DNA of 50,260 bases from Clostridiales bacterium (GTDB taxonomy: Bacteria > Bacillota > Clostridia > Oscillospirales > Acutalibacteraceae). The stretch spans positions 1 through 50,260 of the forward strand of contig JAAWQC010000017.1 in assembly GCA_022800315.1 (NCBI GenBank), in the 5' to 3' direction. Shown one piece after another: positions 6,791 to 14,887 of this stretch (positions are counted from its first letter, which is position 1; every line of letters begins with the position of its first letter). Both the position numbers and the translations under genes were made by a program. The notes under the pieces were generated by a model. It made no database searches, was not told the origin of the DNA, and saw only the letters and a program-made list of their open reading frames with translations.

Positions 6791-7605
6791 CGCCGTATGA
6801 CACCCATAATCTGAGACATTCGGCACATTTTTGTGTACCTATATTCAGCGGTATCAAATGGGTCCCGGTCAACGTACTGGGAAATACACGCTATACAGCC
6901 GAACAGGTTAAAGCATTCGGCAGCGTTCCTCCAGAGAAAAAGCGGGAAGCAATCGCCTGTCTGTACGAGGCCGTCCAATTGCTGCAACTCAACCAATTTC
7001 GATCCCTCGATGACAATCGAGGAGTATACGACGATAATATTCTCTGGTCCCTACATACAGACGGGAGGACGGCTGCTGTGGTTAACGCCGGCTGCTGCGC
7101 TTCTGTTGCAAATTGGATGGTCTATATGTTGGACGGTCTTTATGACGAGGTGGGCATAATTTCCATTATTTCTGATACAGGTGTAGGACACGCCGTTAAT
7201 TATATTAGAAATAACCGCAATTATTATATACTGGATTCTAATGCATTTATTGATGAACATAAGGAATACATCCGACCGGAAACAGGATGTTTAACAGATT
7301 TTCGCAAAAGTAAAATTCTGACAGGGGCATTTTTTCAGGCAGAGTCCTTGAAAGATTTTTCCGCTTTCTTTTCCACTTATGTGGGCAGGGTTAAAAAACG
7401 AACTTTTTTGTATAGCCGCCATCCTGGGGAAATTCATTGGGAAGGCTTTCGAAAAGGGCCCTCCAATGATATAGAAATCTATTTGCCCAAAGGCAGCGCT
7501 ACGATTATAGGAACGCCTCCGGTGAACATGACCGTACACTTTTCTGAAATTCCTCCTGTTTCGTGTCATTCGTTAACTGCGGAAGGAGTGCTTTATGGAC
7601 AATAA
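6787..7605 (+). CDS. Transglutaminase-like cysteine protein (Cys-His-Asp)
   Basis: A 272-residue cytoplasmic-looking protein. A transglutaminase-like core is visible: NAGCCASVANWM (Cys103/Cys104), then GVGHAVNYI (His135), then YYILDSN (Asp150). The order and the His-to-Asp spacing of 15 residues match bacterial transglutaminase-like and papain-like folds. The family includes peptidases, amidases and cross-linking enzymes; which applies here is unknown. Translational coupling to the subtilase (ATGA overlap) and to the ABC exporter (11-nt overlap) places it in the peptide maturation pathway. It may be a second protease, a C-terminal trimming enzyme or a ligase. Confidence 0.7.
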   Translation: MTPYDTHNLRHSAHFCVPIFSGIKWVPVNVLGNTRYTAEQVKAFGSVPPEKKREAIACLYEAVQLLQLNQFRSLDDNRGVYDDNILWSLHTDGRTAAVVNAGCCASVANWMVYMLDGLYDEVGIISIISDTGVGHAVNYIRNNRNYYILDSNAFIDEHKEYIRPETGCLTDFRKSKILTGAFFQAESLKDFSAFFSTYVGRVKKRTFLYSRHPGEIHWEGFRKGPSNDIEIYLPKGSATIIGTPPVNMTVHFSEIPPVSCHSLTAEGVLYGQ

Positions 7606-9439
7606 AGTAAAAACGCCCTATTCCATATGGAGCAACCTGCGCTTTCTCCTGCTACGGACTTGGAGCACAGACAAAGGTTTATTGTTTTCTGTCTTGTTAA
7701 AGACCCCCTCATTAGTCGCCTTACCCCTGTTGACCACCTATTTATCCAAGCTGGTGGTGGAGCTTGTCGTTCAGGAAGCCTCGCCGCTGCAGTTATTGGT
7801 TCAGACGGCCGGTGTGATTGCTGGTATGCTGCTGTTCCATTTGCTGAACAATTATACGAGTGCCAAAATTGAATGGGAATCGTTCGGCAATCGCTTTTCT
7901 TATATTCATCTAACCAGTCAAAAAGCAATGGATGCCGACTATGCCAATATCGAAAGTCCGCACGGTCAAACCATGCTTCGGAGAGCGTTGGATTCTGTCT
8001 ATACACCGCAGTCCGGTGTACAGCAGATATTCAACCAGTTTGTGTCCATTGCCTCCAACGCGGTGGGACTGATCACTTATTCCGCTTTGATACTTACGCT
8101 TTCTCCGTGGATACTGGCTTATTTGTTGTGCTTTTCATTGATTTCTTACGCGGTGCAACGGATGAACAACAACTGGATGCATCGTCATAAGGATGATTGG
8201 GTACCTTTGGAACGGAAACTGCAATATATTTCAAATAAATCCGGTGATTATACCATCGGCAAGGATGCCAAGCTCTATTCTATGTATCCGTGGTTTCGTG
8301 ATTTATTTCGTCGTTTATTCATCGAACGCCGGGGATGGTACCGCAGGCAGGAAGGCCGGAATTTTGTCGCCGGTTTGCTCAATATCGTATTGACCGTATT
8401 ACGGGATGGAATCGCCTACTGGTATCTCATTCAGCAGGTCGTGAACGGCTATCTGTCTGCGGGTGATTTTGTTTTCTATTTTGGCATTATCTCTCAATAC
8501 TCAGGGTGGCTCTTTGGAATTATTGGCGCGATGGGGAGCCTGCATACCAGCAGTCTCAGTCTTTGTGACCTTCGCAGCTTTCTGGATATGCCCGATCAGT
8601 TCAACCGGGGACCAGGACATGACCTGCCGCCATCCACTTGCAGCATCACGTATTCTCACGTCAGTTTTTCGTACAATGGACAGGAGGAAAACGCGGTTCT
8701 CCGGGATATCAATTTTACAATTAATAAAGGCGAAAAAGTGGCGATTGTCGGTCTGAACGGCGCCGGCAAAACAACCTTGATTAAACTTCTCTGTGGACTT
8801 TACCGCCCCAGCGCTGGTACCATTGCCGTTGACGGCGTTCCCATCGACGAATACAACCGGGACGCCTATTATTCCTTGTTCTCGGTGGTATTTCAGGATA
8901 TTATCCTCATGCCGATCTCCCTCGCAAAAAACATCGCTCTGTGCGAGGAGGAACGTATCAATTACAGTCGTCTGACCCATGTGCTGAAACTGGCGGGACT
9001 TTACGACAAGGTCCAGAGCCTGCCTGAGCAGGAACGGACATTGTTGATGAAGAGTATTCATGAAAATTCCATCGAGCTTTCCGGTGGGGAACAGCAAAAG
9101 CTGGCCTTGGCCCGCGCTTTGTACAAGGACGGACAGATTATCGTGTTGGATGAACCAACCGCCGCTTTGGACCCTATTGCCGAAAACGAAATGTACCTTA
9201 AATATCATGAGCTGACGGCTGGCCGGACTGCGGTATTTATCTCTCACCGCCTATCCAGCACCCGTTTCTGCGATCGCATCCTTTACCTGGAAAACGGACA
9301 GATTGCAGAGACTGGTACGCATGATGAGCTGTTGCGGAAAAATGGGAAATATGCCGCGTTGTTCCGTACACAAAGCCAGTATTACGAGGGAGGTGGAGCG
9401 GATGAAGCAGTTCAAACTGTTCCTGCGGGGAATCCGTGA
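7595..9439 (+). CDS. ABC transporter, half-size exporter (ATPase plus membrane domain), subunit 1
   Basis: A 614-residue fused transporter. The membrane domain (about residues 1-335) has six helices, and the ATPase shows Walker A GLNGAGKTT, signature LSGGEQQKLALARAL, Walker B IIVLDEPTAALDP and the H-loop ISHRLSS. It has no N-terminal C39 peptidase, so leader cleavage must be done by another protein; the subtilase and the transglutaminase-like protein are candidates. It overlaps the gene before it and its partner after it, so the two half-transporters probably form a heterodimer that exports the mature peptide. A role in self-immunity is also possible. Confidence 0.88.
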   Translation: MDNKVKTPYSIWSNLRFLLLRTWSTDKGLLFSVLLKTPSLVALPLLTTYLSKLVVELVVQEASPLQLLVQTAGVIAGMLLFHLLNNYTSAKIEWESFGNRFSYIHLTSQKAMDADYANIESPHGQTMLRRALDSVYTPQSGVQQIFNQFVSIASNAVGLITYSALILTLSPWILAYLLCFSLISYAVQRMNNNWMHRHKDDWVPLERKLQYISNKSGDYTIGKDAKLYSMYPWFRDLFRRLFIERRGWYRRQEGRNFVAGLLNIVLTVLRDGIAYWYLIQQVVNGYLSAGDFVFYFGIISQYSGWLFGIIGAMGSLHTSSLSLCDLRSFLDMPDQFNRGPGHDLPPSTCSITYSHVSFSYNGQEENAVLRDINFTINKGEKVAIVGLNGAGKTTLIKLLCGLYRPSAGTIAVDGVPIDEYNRDAYYSLFSVVFQDIILMPISLAKNIALCEEERINYSRLTHVLKLAGLYDKVQSLPEQERTLLMKSIHENSIELSGGEQQKLALARALYKDGQIIVLDEPTAALDPIAENEMYLKYHELTAGRTAVFISHRLSSTRFCDRILYLENGQIAETGTHDELLRKNGKYAALFRTQSQYYEGGGADEAVQTVPAGNP

Positions 9440-11249
9440 AATAGGTCGGATTTGTCCCGGCCTTATAACGCTCACCTCTCTTCGTTCCATTGCGAACGCC
9501 TTGCTGCCGTTTATCAACATTTATATGTCATCCGTTATCGTCAACGCTATTGTATACGGTGAGCCGTTGGAAAAATTGCTTTGGTACGCTTTTCTTACCG
9601 TACTGCTAAATGCCGTTTGTTCAGTCATTTCCGCAGTATTGGGGTCGCTGGCCGGTCTGCGTCAATCCTCTTTTTCCCATCTCTATGAGATGCATATGGC
9701 GGAAAAAACGATGGATCTGGATTTTGCGGATTTGGAAAATCCCGAAACCTTCCAGAAAAAGCAGCGCATTCAGGAAATACGCAACCTGAACGCAGGCGGT
9801 TTGTGGAAGCTGCTGGATGTTTTCCCTGGTATCGTCAACAGCGGGGTTAGTGTTGTCGTCTCCCTCTCTATCACGGTGGGATTGTTCATCTCCACAGGGT
9901 ACACGGGCGATAATTTCCTTTTACAAACAGTGACATCCCCGATCGGTTCGATTTTGCTGTTGATTCTGATTCTGCTTGGGACCGTGGTCGGTATCTATAC
10001 CAACGCGGCTGTTACCAAGAAGCTCTATACCATTTTGGAGGGGTTCGTTTCATTTAACCGTATTTTTGATTATTACTTGAATAATTATATCTCTACGTAT
10101 CACGCGGGTAAGGACATCCGCCTTTACGATCAGAAGGCTCTCATAGACAACGAATCCACCGCCTTATTTGGAGAGGCGAATCGCACTTTTCGCAAGCTCA
10201 CCCGAAATCAGGTTAAGTATTCCGGCATCAGCACTATCGCATCTGTAGTTATTCTCGCTGCGGTTTATCTATTTGTCGGTCTGCGGGCGCTGGCCGGGCT
10301 GTTCGCGGTCGGTAATATCCTGCTGTACATCAACAGTGTAAACCAATTTATCGAGGGGATAAACGGTTGTGTAAATCAGTTTGTTGCTCTGCGGATGAAT
10401 CAGGAGGCCCTGAAGACCTATTTCGATTATATGGACATTCCTCCCCATATGAAGGATGGAAGCCAGCCGGTTGCGGCTGATGAAACGGATCCGCTGGAAA
10501 TAACGTTTGAGGATGTATCCTTTCATTATCCCGGTTCTGATCAGGATGTGCTCCAGCATTTATCTTTCACCTTTCGTACGGGGCGGCGGACGGCAATCGT
10601 GGGAAAGAACGGCAGCGGTAAAACCACGATGATTAAGCTGCTTTGTCGTTTATATGATCCGAGCGAAGGCAGAATCACTCTCAACGGTATCGATATCCGC
10701 AGCCTTCGTTATCAGGAGTACATCTCCCTATTCAGCGTCGTTTTTCAGGATTATAAACTGATGGCTTTTTCCTTGGGGCAGAATGTCGCGTCTTCCATGG
10801 AATATGACGAGGATAAGGCAACCGCTTCGTTGGAAACGGCAGGATTCGGAGAGCGATTGTCTCAAATGAGCAATCGTCTTGAAACAACGCTTTATAAGGA
10901 CTTTGACGAGGATGGGGTGGAAATTTCCGGAGGAGAAGCACAAAAAATCGCGATTGCGAGGGCTCTTTACAAAAAAGCACCCTTCATCATTTTAGATGAA
11001 CCCACGGCGGCGCTTGATCCGATCGCAGAAGCGGAGGTGTTCCAAAAATTCGATCAAATAGCCGATCAAAAAACGGCTGTCTACATCTCCCATCGGCTGT
11101 CTTCCTGCCGTTTTTGTGACGAAATAATGGTTTTTTCGGAAGGACAGCTGGTGCAGCGGGGGACGCATGAGGAATTGCTGGCAGACAAGGAGGGGCTGTA
11201 TCAGGAATTATGGAACGCACAGGCGGGATATTATACAGAATGCTGTTAG
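9402..11249 (+). CDS. ABC transporter, half-size exporter, subunit 2
   Basis: A 615-residue partner of the preceding transporter with the same layout: six-helix membrane domain, then Walker A GKNGSGKTT, signature ISGGEAQKIAIARAL, Walker B FIILDEPTAALDP and ISHRLSS. The start is ATG 9402 behind GGGAGGTGG, inside the end of the upstream gene (38-nt overlap), which implies coupled translation. It has no protease domain. It is the last gene of the operon; about 170 bp later comes the tRNA-like scar. Confidence 0.88.
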   Translation: MKQFKLFLRGIREIGRICPGLITLTSLRSIANALLPFINIYMSSVIVNAIVYGEPLEKLLWYAFLTVLLNAVCSVISAVLGSLAGLRQSSFSHLYEMHMAEKTMDLDFADLENPETFQKKQRIQEIRNLNAGGLWKLLDVFPGIVNSGVSVVVSLSITVGLFISTGYTGDNFLLQTVTSPIGSILLLILILLGTVVGIYTNAAVTKKLYTILEGFVSFNRIFDYYLNNYISTYHAGKDIRLYDQKALIDNESTALFGEANRTFRKLTRNQVKYSGISTIASVVILAAVYLFVGLRALAGLFAVGNILLYINSVNQFIEGINGCVNQFVALRMNQEALKTYFDYMDIPPHMKDGSQPVAADETDPLEITFEDVSFHYPGSDQDVLQHLSFTFRTGRRTAIVGKNGSGKTTMIKLLCRLYDPSEGRITLNGIDIRSLRYQEYISLFSVVFQDYKLMAFSLGQNVASSMEYDEDKATASLETAGFGERLSQMSNRLETTLYKDFDEDGVEISGGEAQKIAIARALYKKAPFIILDEPTAALDPIAEAEVFQKFDQIADQKTAVYISHRLSSCRFCDEIMVFSEGQLVQRGTHEELLADKEGLYQELWNAQAGYYTECC

Positions 11250-11418
11250 CAAAAGTGAGATGAATATCCCTGAGTTCGTATCATGAATCTGGGAATCAGG
11301 GCCTTTCCTGACTATACCAGAAATCCCTCCGAAAACCTGCGAAAACTTTAGGTCCCCTGAGGGATTAACCAGGATGAAATCATAAAAGGCAAAGCTTGAT
11401 AATGCGTACCTAGTACCG

Positions 11419-11460
11419 ATGAGATCAAGAGGCCGAAGGTTCGATTCCTGTCTCCTACCA
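11419..11460 (+). other. tRNA 3'-half-like fragment, candidate attachment site
   Basis: The sequence reads like the 3' half of a tRNA: an anticodon-stem strand (TCAAG), a variable loop, the T-arm motif GGTTCGATTCC, an acceptor strand and terminal CCA at 11458-11460. A matching 5' acceptor strand and D-arm are not found upstream, so no intact tRNA is encoded. A strong terminator follows at once, as behind real tRNA genes. This is what remains when an element integrates by tyrosine recombinase into a tRNA gene. The T-stem is imperfect, so it may be decayed. Confidence 0.5.
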
Positions 11461-11470
11461 TCTTGTGATC

Positions 11471-11514
11471 ATCCGAACCCAATCTTCCACTTGGAAGGTT
11501 GGGTTCGGATTTTT
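11471..11514 (+). terminator. Terminator behind the tRNA-like fragment
   Basis: An 18-bp stem (ATCCGAACCCAATCTTCC with its complement, one G-T pair) with an ACTT loop and TTTT. It is typical of a tRNA operon terminator. Confidence 0.8.
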
Positions 11515-11730
11515 CATATCTATTGAGAGTATGGCAATAAAAAGTCATTACATAGTAAAGGACAGAAAGAATTAGGCAAGGCGCCAGAAACGAAATGCCG
11601 AAACTGGAAACAGGAGAGGATAAACCAAATGATTGTCATTTATAGTATCTAAATCGGATTTTATGTCGTTTAAAGCCTCAAAAAGGTAATAAATACACAA
11701 TAGTGTATGGTCAATAAATCCACTTATCGT

Positions 11731-11771
11731 TATACTCAAGTCAGGTACATCTCTGTATGGAAAACCATACG
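11731..11771 (+). promoter_or_regulatory. Promoter -10 and start-codon palindrome of the second XRE gene
   Basis: TATACT (11731-11736) and the imperfect palindrome TGTATGG-AAAA-CCATACG (11754-11771) are placed exactly as before the first XRE gene, with 20 nt between TATACT and ATG in both. A TGGTCA-like -35 sits 17 bp upstream, and an extra half-site TGTATGG occurs near 11704. An autoregulatory operator is inferred. Confidence 0.45.
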
Positions 11772-12191
11772 ATGGGAGATGATTGCTTGACCAATAAAGT
11801 GAAAGAAGCCGCTTATCTGCGGCATGTGTTAGCTGTCAACCTGCGGTTTATTCGAAAAAACAACCATTATACCAGGGAGGATGTCTACGGCCTGACCGAT
11901 ATCAGTGTAAATGAAATTGGAAAACTGGAAAGAGAAGTAACCAGCGCCGGTTTGGATACACTGGCCGCTCTGGCAAAAGGACTGGGGATGGGGGCAGCAC
12001 AGCTGTTGGATCCGCATTTGGACCCGACAGCTGTATTACTTTATCCGGATGAAAATGTGATGGAGCAGATACGTGCGGAGCTGATTGGACTGCTGCCCGA
12101 GGAACAAAAGCATATTGCCGTCCTTGTACATATACAGGCTGCCCATTGTCATGGCAACCGATCAGCATCCGAAAAGCTTCGTATTGAATAA
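11757..12191 (+). CDS. XRE-family HTH transcriptional regulator (copy 2, with C-terminal extension)
   Basis: A 144-residue paralogue of the first XRE gene. The helix-turn-helix covers about residues 22-85 (NLRFIRKNNHYTREDVYGLT, ISVNEIGKLERE), followed by LDTLAALAKGLG and a 50-residue tail (EQIRAELIGLLPEEQKHIAV) absent from copy 1. The tail is helical and may mediate dimerisation. The ATG sits in a palindrome as in copy 1. It lies on the chromosomal side of the tRNA-like scar, so it may be the resident regulator and copy 1 a version brought in with the island, or the pair may come from a local duplication. Confidence 0.85.
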   Translation: MENHTMGDDCLTNKVKEAAYLRHVLAVNLRFIRKNNHYTREDVYGLTDISVNEIGKLEREVTSAGLDTLAALAKGLGMGAAQLLDPHLDPTAVLLYPDENVMEQIRAELIGLLPEEQKHIAVLVHIQAAHCHGNRSASEKLRIE

Positions 12192-12214
12192 GTAAAATAA
12201 AGGGATGTACCAGC

Positions 12215-12248
12215 AGAAAGTCCGCTCTCAAATGGGAGCGGGCTTTCT
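12215..12248 (+). terminator. Terminator after XRE copy 2
   Basis: The stem AGAAAGTCCGCTC with GGAGCGGGCTTTCT is clearly related in sequence to the terminator after copy 1 (507-534). Confidence 0.75.
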
Positions 12249-12558
12249 ACTGGCAGATTCATCAGGGATGGCGGGTTAGGTTCTGGATGGTCACTCCAGT
12301 CAAAAATCATATGATGATATAAATGACTGACACGGAGGGGGCTATACAATAAACTGTTGCGATATCCATAATCAGACAATCCGGATCGTTTCAAGGCAGG
12401 ATGAGTCAGCCGGTGAAATGAAATAACCGATAAGCCAATAGGAAAATGAGTGAATTCTATTGATTACTACCGGATTTTATTATAAGCTCTCATATATAAC
12501 CATTGACGGTATGTCCATACGTTCCGTCACCTGGGGAATAAACGGAGGAGGATTTACG

Positions 12559-13059
12559 GTGAAAAAGGGGATTCAGTTTATGGTAAAGGCAGGGGCCGCT
12601 GCCGCCGCCTGTGTATTTCTGTTGGCCGGCTGCCAATTTTTTTCAACCCCGGACAAAGAGTTTTCAAAGGCGGGGATGAGCATTACCCTGACCAGCGATT
12701 TTGCGGAGACGGAAGTGGTGACACAAACCGCTACCTATCAATCGAAGGATAGTGTGGTCATGGCGCTGAAAGAAGAATTCACTCTATTTGAAGAGCTGGG
12801 GATTTCATCGGATATGACGCTCGGCGAGTATGCTGAGCTGATTTTTCAGACGAACGCGATCACCTCAACAGTTGAGGAAAAGGAAGGTCTCACCTGTTTT
12901 CGTTATCAAAAGGAAATTAACGGGAAAGAGATGACTTATTTTGCCGTCGTTGAAAAGGGAAGCGACGCTTATTGGCTGTTTCAATTCTCCTGTGAATCCA
13001 AGAATTATGAAAAACGGGAAAAATCCTTCATTGAGTGGGCTAAGACTATTAAGATATAA
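12559..13059 (+). CDS. Small secreted lipoprotein, function unknown
   Basis: A 166-residue protein. The start is taken as GTG 12559 because GGAGGAGG lies 7 nt upstream; the longer in-frame ORF from 12460 lacks a ribosome site. A signal peptide ends in the lipobox LLAGC, so the mature protein is lipid-anchored outside the membrane. The rest is an alpha-beta domain (SKAGMSITLTSDFAETEV and YWLFQFSCESKNYEKREK) like the small DUF-type lipoproteins of Clostridia that detect or bind unknown ligands. No catalytic motif is seen. It is monocistronic, with a hairpin terminator 33 bp downstream. Confidence 0.75.
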   Translation: MKKGIQFMVKAGAAAAACVFLLAGCQFFSTPDKEFSKAGMSITLTSDFAETEVVTQTATYQSKDSVVMALKEEFTLFEELGISSDMTLGEYAELIFQTNAITSTVEEKEGLTCFRYQKEINGKEMTYFAVVEKGSDAYWLFQFSCESKNYEKREKSFIEWAKTIKI

Positions 13060-13091
13060 ATACGGCGGTTCCTTATAGCGGAAATTTGACA

Positions 13092-13130
13092 TGGTGGGGA
13101 GTGTTTTCCTTTGGAAAACACTCCCCACCA
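13092..13130. terminator. Hairpin terminator after the lipoprotein gene
   Basis: A perfect 18-bp stem (TGGTGGGGAGTGTTTTCC with its complement) with a 3-nt loop. The T-run is poor. Confidence 0.65.
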
Positions 13131-13262
13131 TTCATTAGCTTATAATATCATTCCCGGCAGTCTCCGGCGTATCGACTTTGCGGGCGATTCCTGTTATACT
13201 GTTGAAAACAATAACAATGGGATACGGCTGATTTTGAATAGGCAAAAACAGCCAATGGAGGA

Positions 13263-13781
13263 ATGAGGAAAGAAGGGCATTCTGTGTGGGGTCATTTCGG
13301 GTTTTCATATATCGGGCTGATTTATCTGCTTCTCCTGTTTATACCGAACGGCCTGTGGAGCCGGAACAAACCGATCGACTACCATCCTGAGGATGAAAAC
13401 CGGGTGCTGGCGCTGCTTGAGAAGGTGGGACAGGTCGGCTGTACCTGTGCGGCACTGATCTTCCGCGACTACAACCTGCGCCCCTTTTCGCCGTGGAGTC
13501 TATTTCTGATTCTTTCTTTTCTGCTGATGATTTTGTATGAAATCGTGTGGATTCGGTATTTCTGCGGTGATCGGACGACAGCCAGCTTCTACCGGCCTTT
13601 GTGGGGAATTCCGGTACCGCTGGCCTCCTTGCCGGTGGCAGCGTTCCTGCTGCTGGGGATATACGGCAGGGTGATATGGCTGACTGCGGCGTCGGTGATC
13701 CTGGGAATTGGCCATATCGGTATTCACTTACAGCATGCGCGCAGCGGTTCGCTTTTAAAACATCGTCGTAAGGGGAAATGA
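13263..13781 (+). CDS. Polytopic membrane protein, function unknown
   Basis: A 172-residue protein with four or five hydrophobic segments (FSYIGLIYLLLLFIPNGLW, SLFLILSFLLMILYEIVWI, LASLPVAAFLLLGIYG and a C-terminal helix) and a basic tail ending KHRRKGK. ATG 13263 follows GGAGGA closely. The conserved-looking FIPN..W motif and the DYHPEDEN loop occur in small clostridial membrane proteins of unknown role. No transporter or enzyme signature is visible. It stands alone between a terminator and the VanW gene. Confidence 0.7.
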   Translation: MRKEGHSVWGHFGFSYIGLIYLLLLFIPNGLWSRNKPIDYHPEDENRVLALLEKVGQVGCTCAALIFRDYNLRPFSPWSLFLILSFLLMILYEIVWIRYFCGDRTTASFYRPLWGIPVPLASLPVAAFLLLGIYGRVIWLTAASVILGIGHIGIHLQHARSGSLLKHRRKGK

Positions 13782-13919
13782 CAGGCCTCACAGTGCACTG
13801 CCGGTGTGGTTGATCAACCGCAAGGTTGAGGCCGACCCTCCGATTATTCCCCGGGGGCATGATGGGTTTGATGGTTTCTGTTATACTGCATGGTAATCGG
13901 ATACAAGGAGGGGGACCGG

Positions 13920-14768
13920 ATGGCGAAGATTCCGTTTTACCAGCGTTCACCAGCGGCTTACCGAATTTCGGTGGCCAGGTGCCGGTTTGTCCGCCGCTGG
14001 CAGAATCTGCGCGACGTTTCAAAGCTGGCGGATGAAAAAAGCGCCGAATTCCTTCCCTTTGTGATTTATCAAAATCAATCCCTGATCCGCCGAACGCTGG
14101 GAGATGTCGATCCGGCCCTCCAGAATAACAAAGCGGTCAATCTGGGGCTGGCCGCTCCCCATGTCGACGGCATAATCATTCCGCCGGGAAAGATTTTTTC
14201 CTTCTGGACGCTGGTGGGGAACTGCACCGCACGCCGGGGCTATCTGCCCGGCCTGACGATCAGCGGAGGGCGTGTATCCAGCGGGGTCGGCGGAGGAATG
14301 TGCCAGATGACCAATATGATACACTGGCTGATACTGCACACCCCGCTGCGCATCGTGGAGCACCATCATCACGACGGGATGGATCTGTTCCCCGATAACG
14401 GGAGGACTATCCCCTTCGGCACCGGTACCTCCATCATGTACAATTATCTGGACTATCGGTTTTTGAACGACACGCCTCATACCTATCAGCTGAGATTATG
14501 GGTAACGAATACCCATCTCAATGGTGAAATACGTGCCGCAGCACCGCTGCCGGTACGTTATCATATTCGGGCGGAAGACGAGTATTTCAGCCGGGAGGGG
14601 GACGCGGTCTACCGCAACGGCCGCGTATACCGCAGCTGTGTGGATAAAAGAACCGGGTACTGCCTGAACCGGGAACTAATCAAAGTAAACCATGCGCTGG
14701 TGATGTACGATACCTCCGGTCTGGATATAGGTTGTCAGGCAGATACAGCAGCAGAGGAATCGATGTGA
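13920..14768 (+). CDS. VanW family protein
   Basis: A 282-residue protein. The VanW domain spans about residues 75-215: IIIPPGKIFSFWTLVGNCT, RRGYLPGLTISGGRVSSGVG, GGMCQMTNMIHWL and HHHHDGMDLFPDNGRTIPFG. VanW accompanies VanB-type vancomycin resistance genes but is widespread in Firmicutes without them, and its activity is unknown; a cell-wall or spore-surface link is usually assumed. No van genes are near. The start is ATG 13920 behind GGAGGGGG; an upstream in-frame ATG has no ribosome site. Confidence 0.85.
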   Translation: MAKIPFYQRSPAAYRISVARCRFVRRWQNLRDVSKLADEKSAEFLPFVIYQNQSLIRRTLGDVDPALQNNKAVNLGLAAPHVDGIIIPPGKIFSFWTLVGNCTARRGYLPGLTISGGRVSSGVGGGMCQMTNMIHWLILHTPLRIVEHHHHDGMDLFPDNGRTIPFGTGTSIMYNYLDYRFLNDTPHTYQLRLWVTNTHLNGEIRAAAPLPVRYHIRAEDEYFSREGDAVYRNGRVYRSCVDKRTGYCLNRELIKVNHALVMYDTSGLDIGCQADTAAEESM

Positions 14769-14770
14769 AC

Positions 14771-14803
14771 GCGTCCCGCCCTGACAGGTGGGACGCTCTT
14801 TTT
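14771..14803 (+). terminator. Rho-independent terminator after the VanW gene
   Basis: The stem GCGTCCCGCC with GGTGGGACGC is followed by TCTTTTT, 2 nt after the stop. Confidence 0.85.
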
Positions 14804-14828
14804 GGGAGGCAGAGAAGGCATTTTGCCC

Positions 14829-14857
14829 TTGTGAAACAGCCACCGTTATGGTACAAT
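14829..14857 (+). promoter_or_regulatory. Sigma-A-like promoter of the lipoprotein/two-component operon
   Basis: TTGTGA, a 17-bp spacer and TACAAT end 30 bp before the lipoprotein start. Confidence 0.6.
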
Positions 14858-14887
14858 TTTTTTATTCGGCACAAAGGAGGCGGCAGC

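Larger units (their letters stand above)
11250..11756. other. Intergenic border region between island and chromosome
   Basis: No coding sequence is supported. The stretch contains the tRNA 3'-half-like fragment with its terminator (11419-11514) and the promoter of the second XRE gene. A weak inverted repeat (AATCCCTC with GAGGGATT) lies near 11320-11365. Confidence 0.5.

Noticed and set aside
7595-11249. Exporter pair as C39-peptidase-containing bacteriocin transporters
   Set aside because: Neither protein has an N-terminal Cys protease domain; both begin directly with the membrane domain.
11348-11460. Complete tRNA gene
   Set aside because: Only the 3' half can be aligned to the tRNA plan; no matching acceptor 5' strand or D-arm is found upstream.
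12149-12394. 81-residue leftward frame behind the second XRE gene
   Set aside because: It overlaps the terminator and the end of the XRE gene, with no ribosome site.
13920-14768. VanW as evidence for vancomycin resistance
   Set aside because: No vanH, ligase, vanX or vanY gene is present; VanW-family genes are common without resistance clusters.
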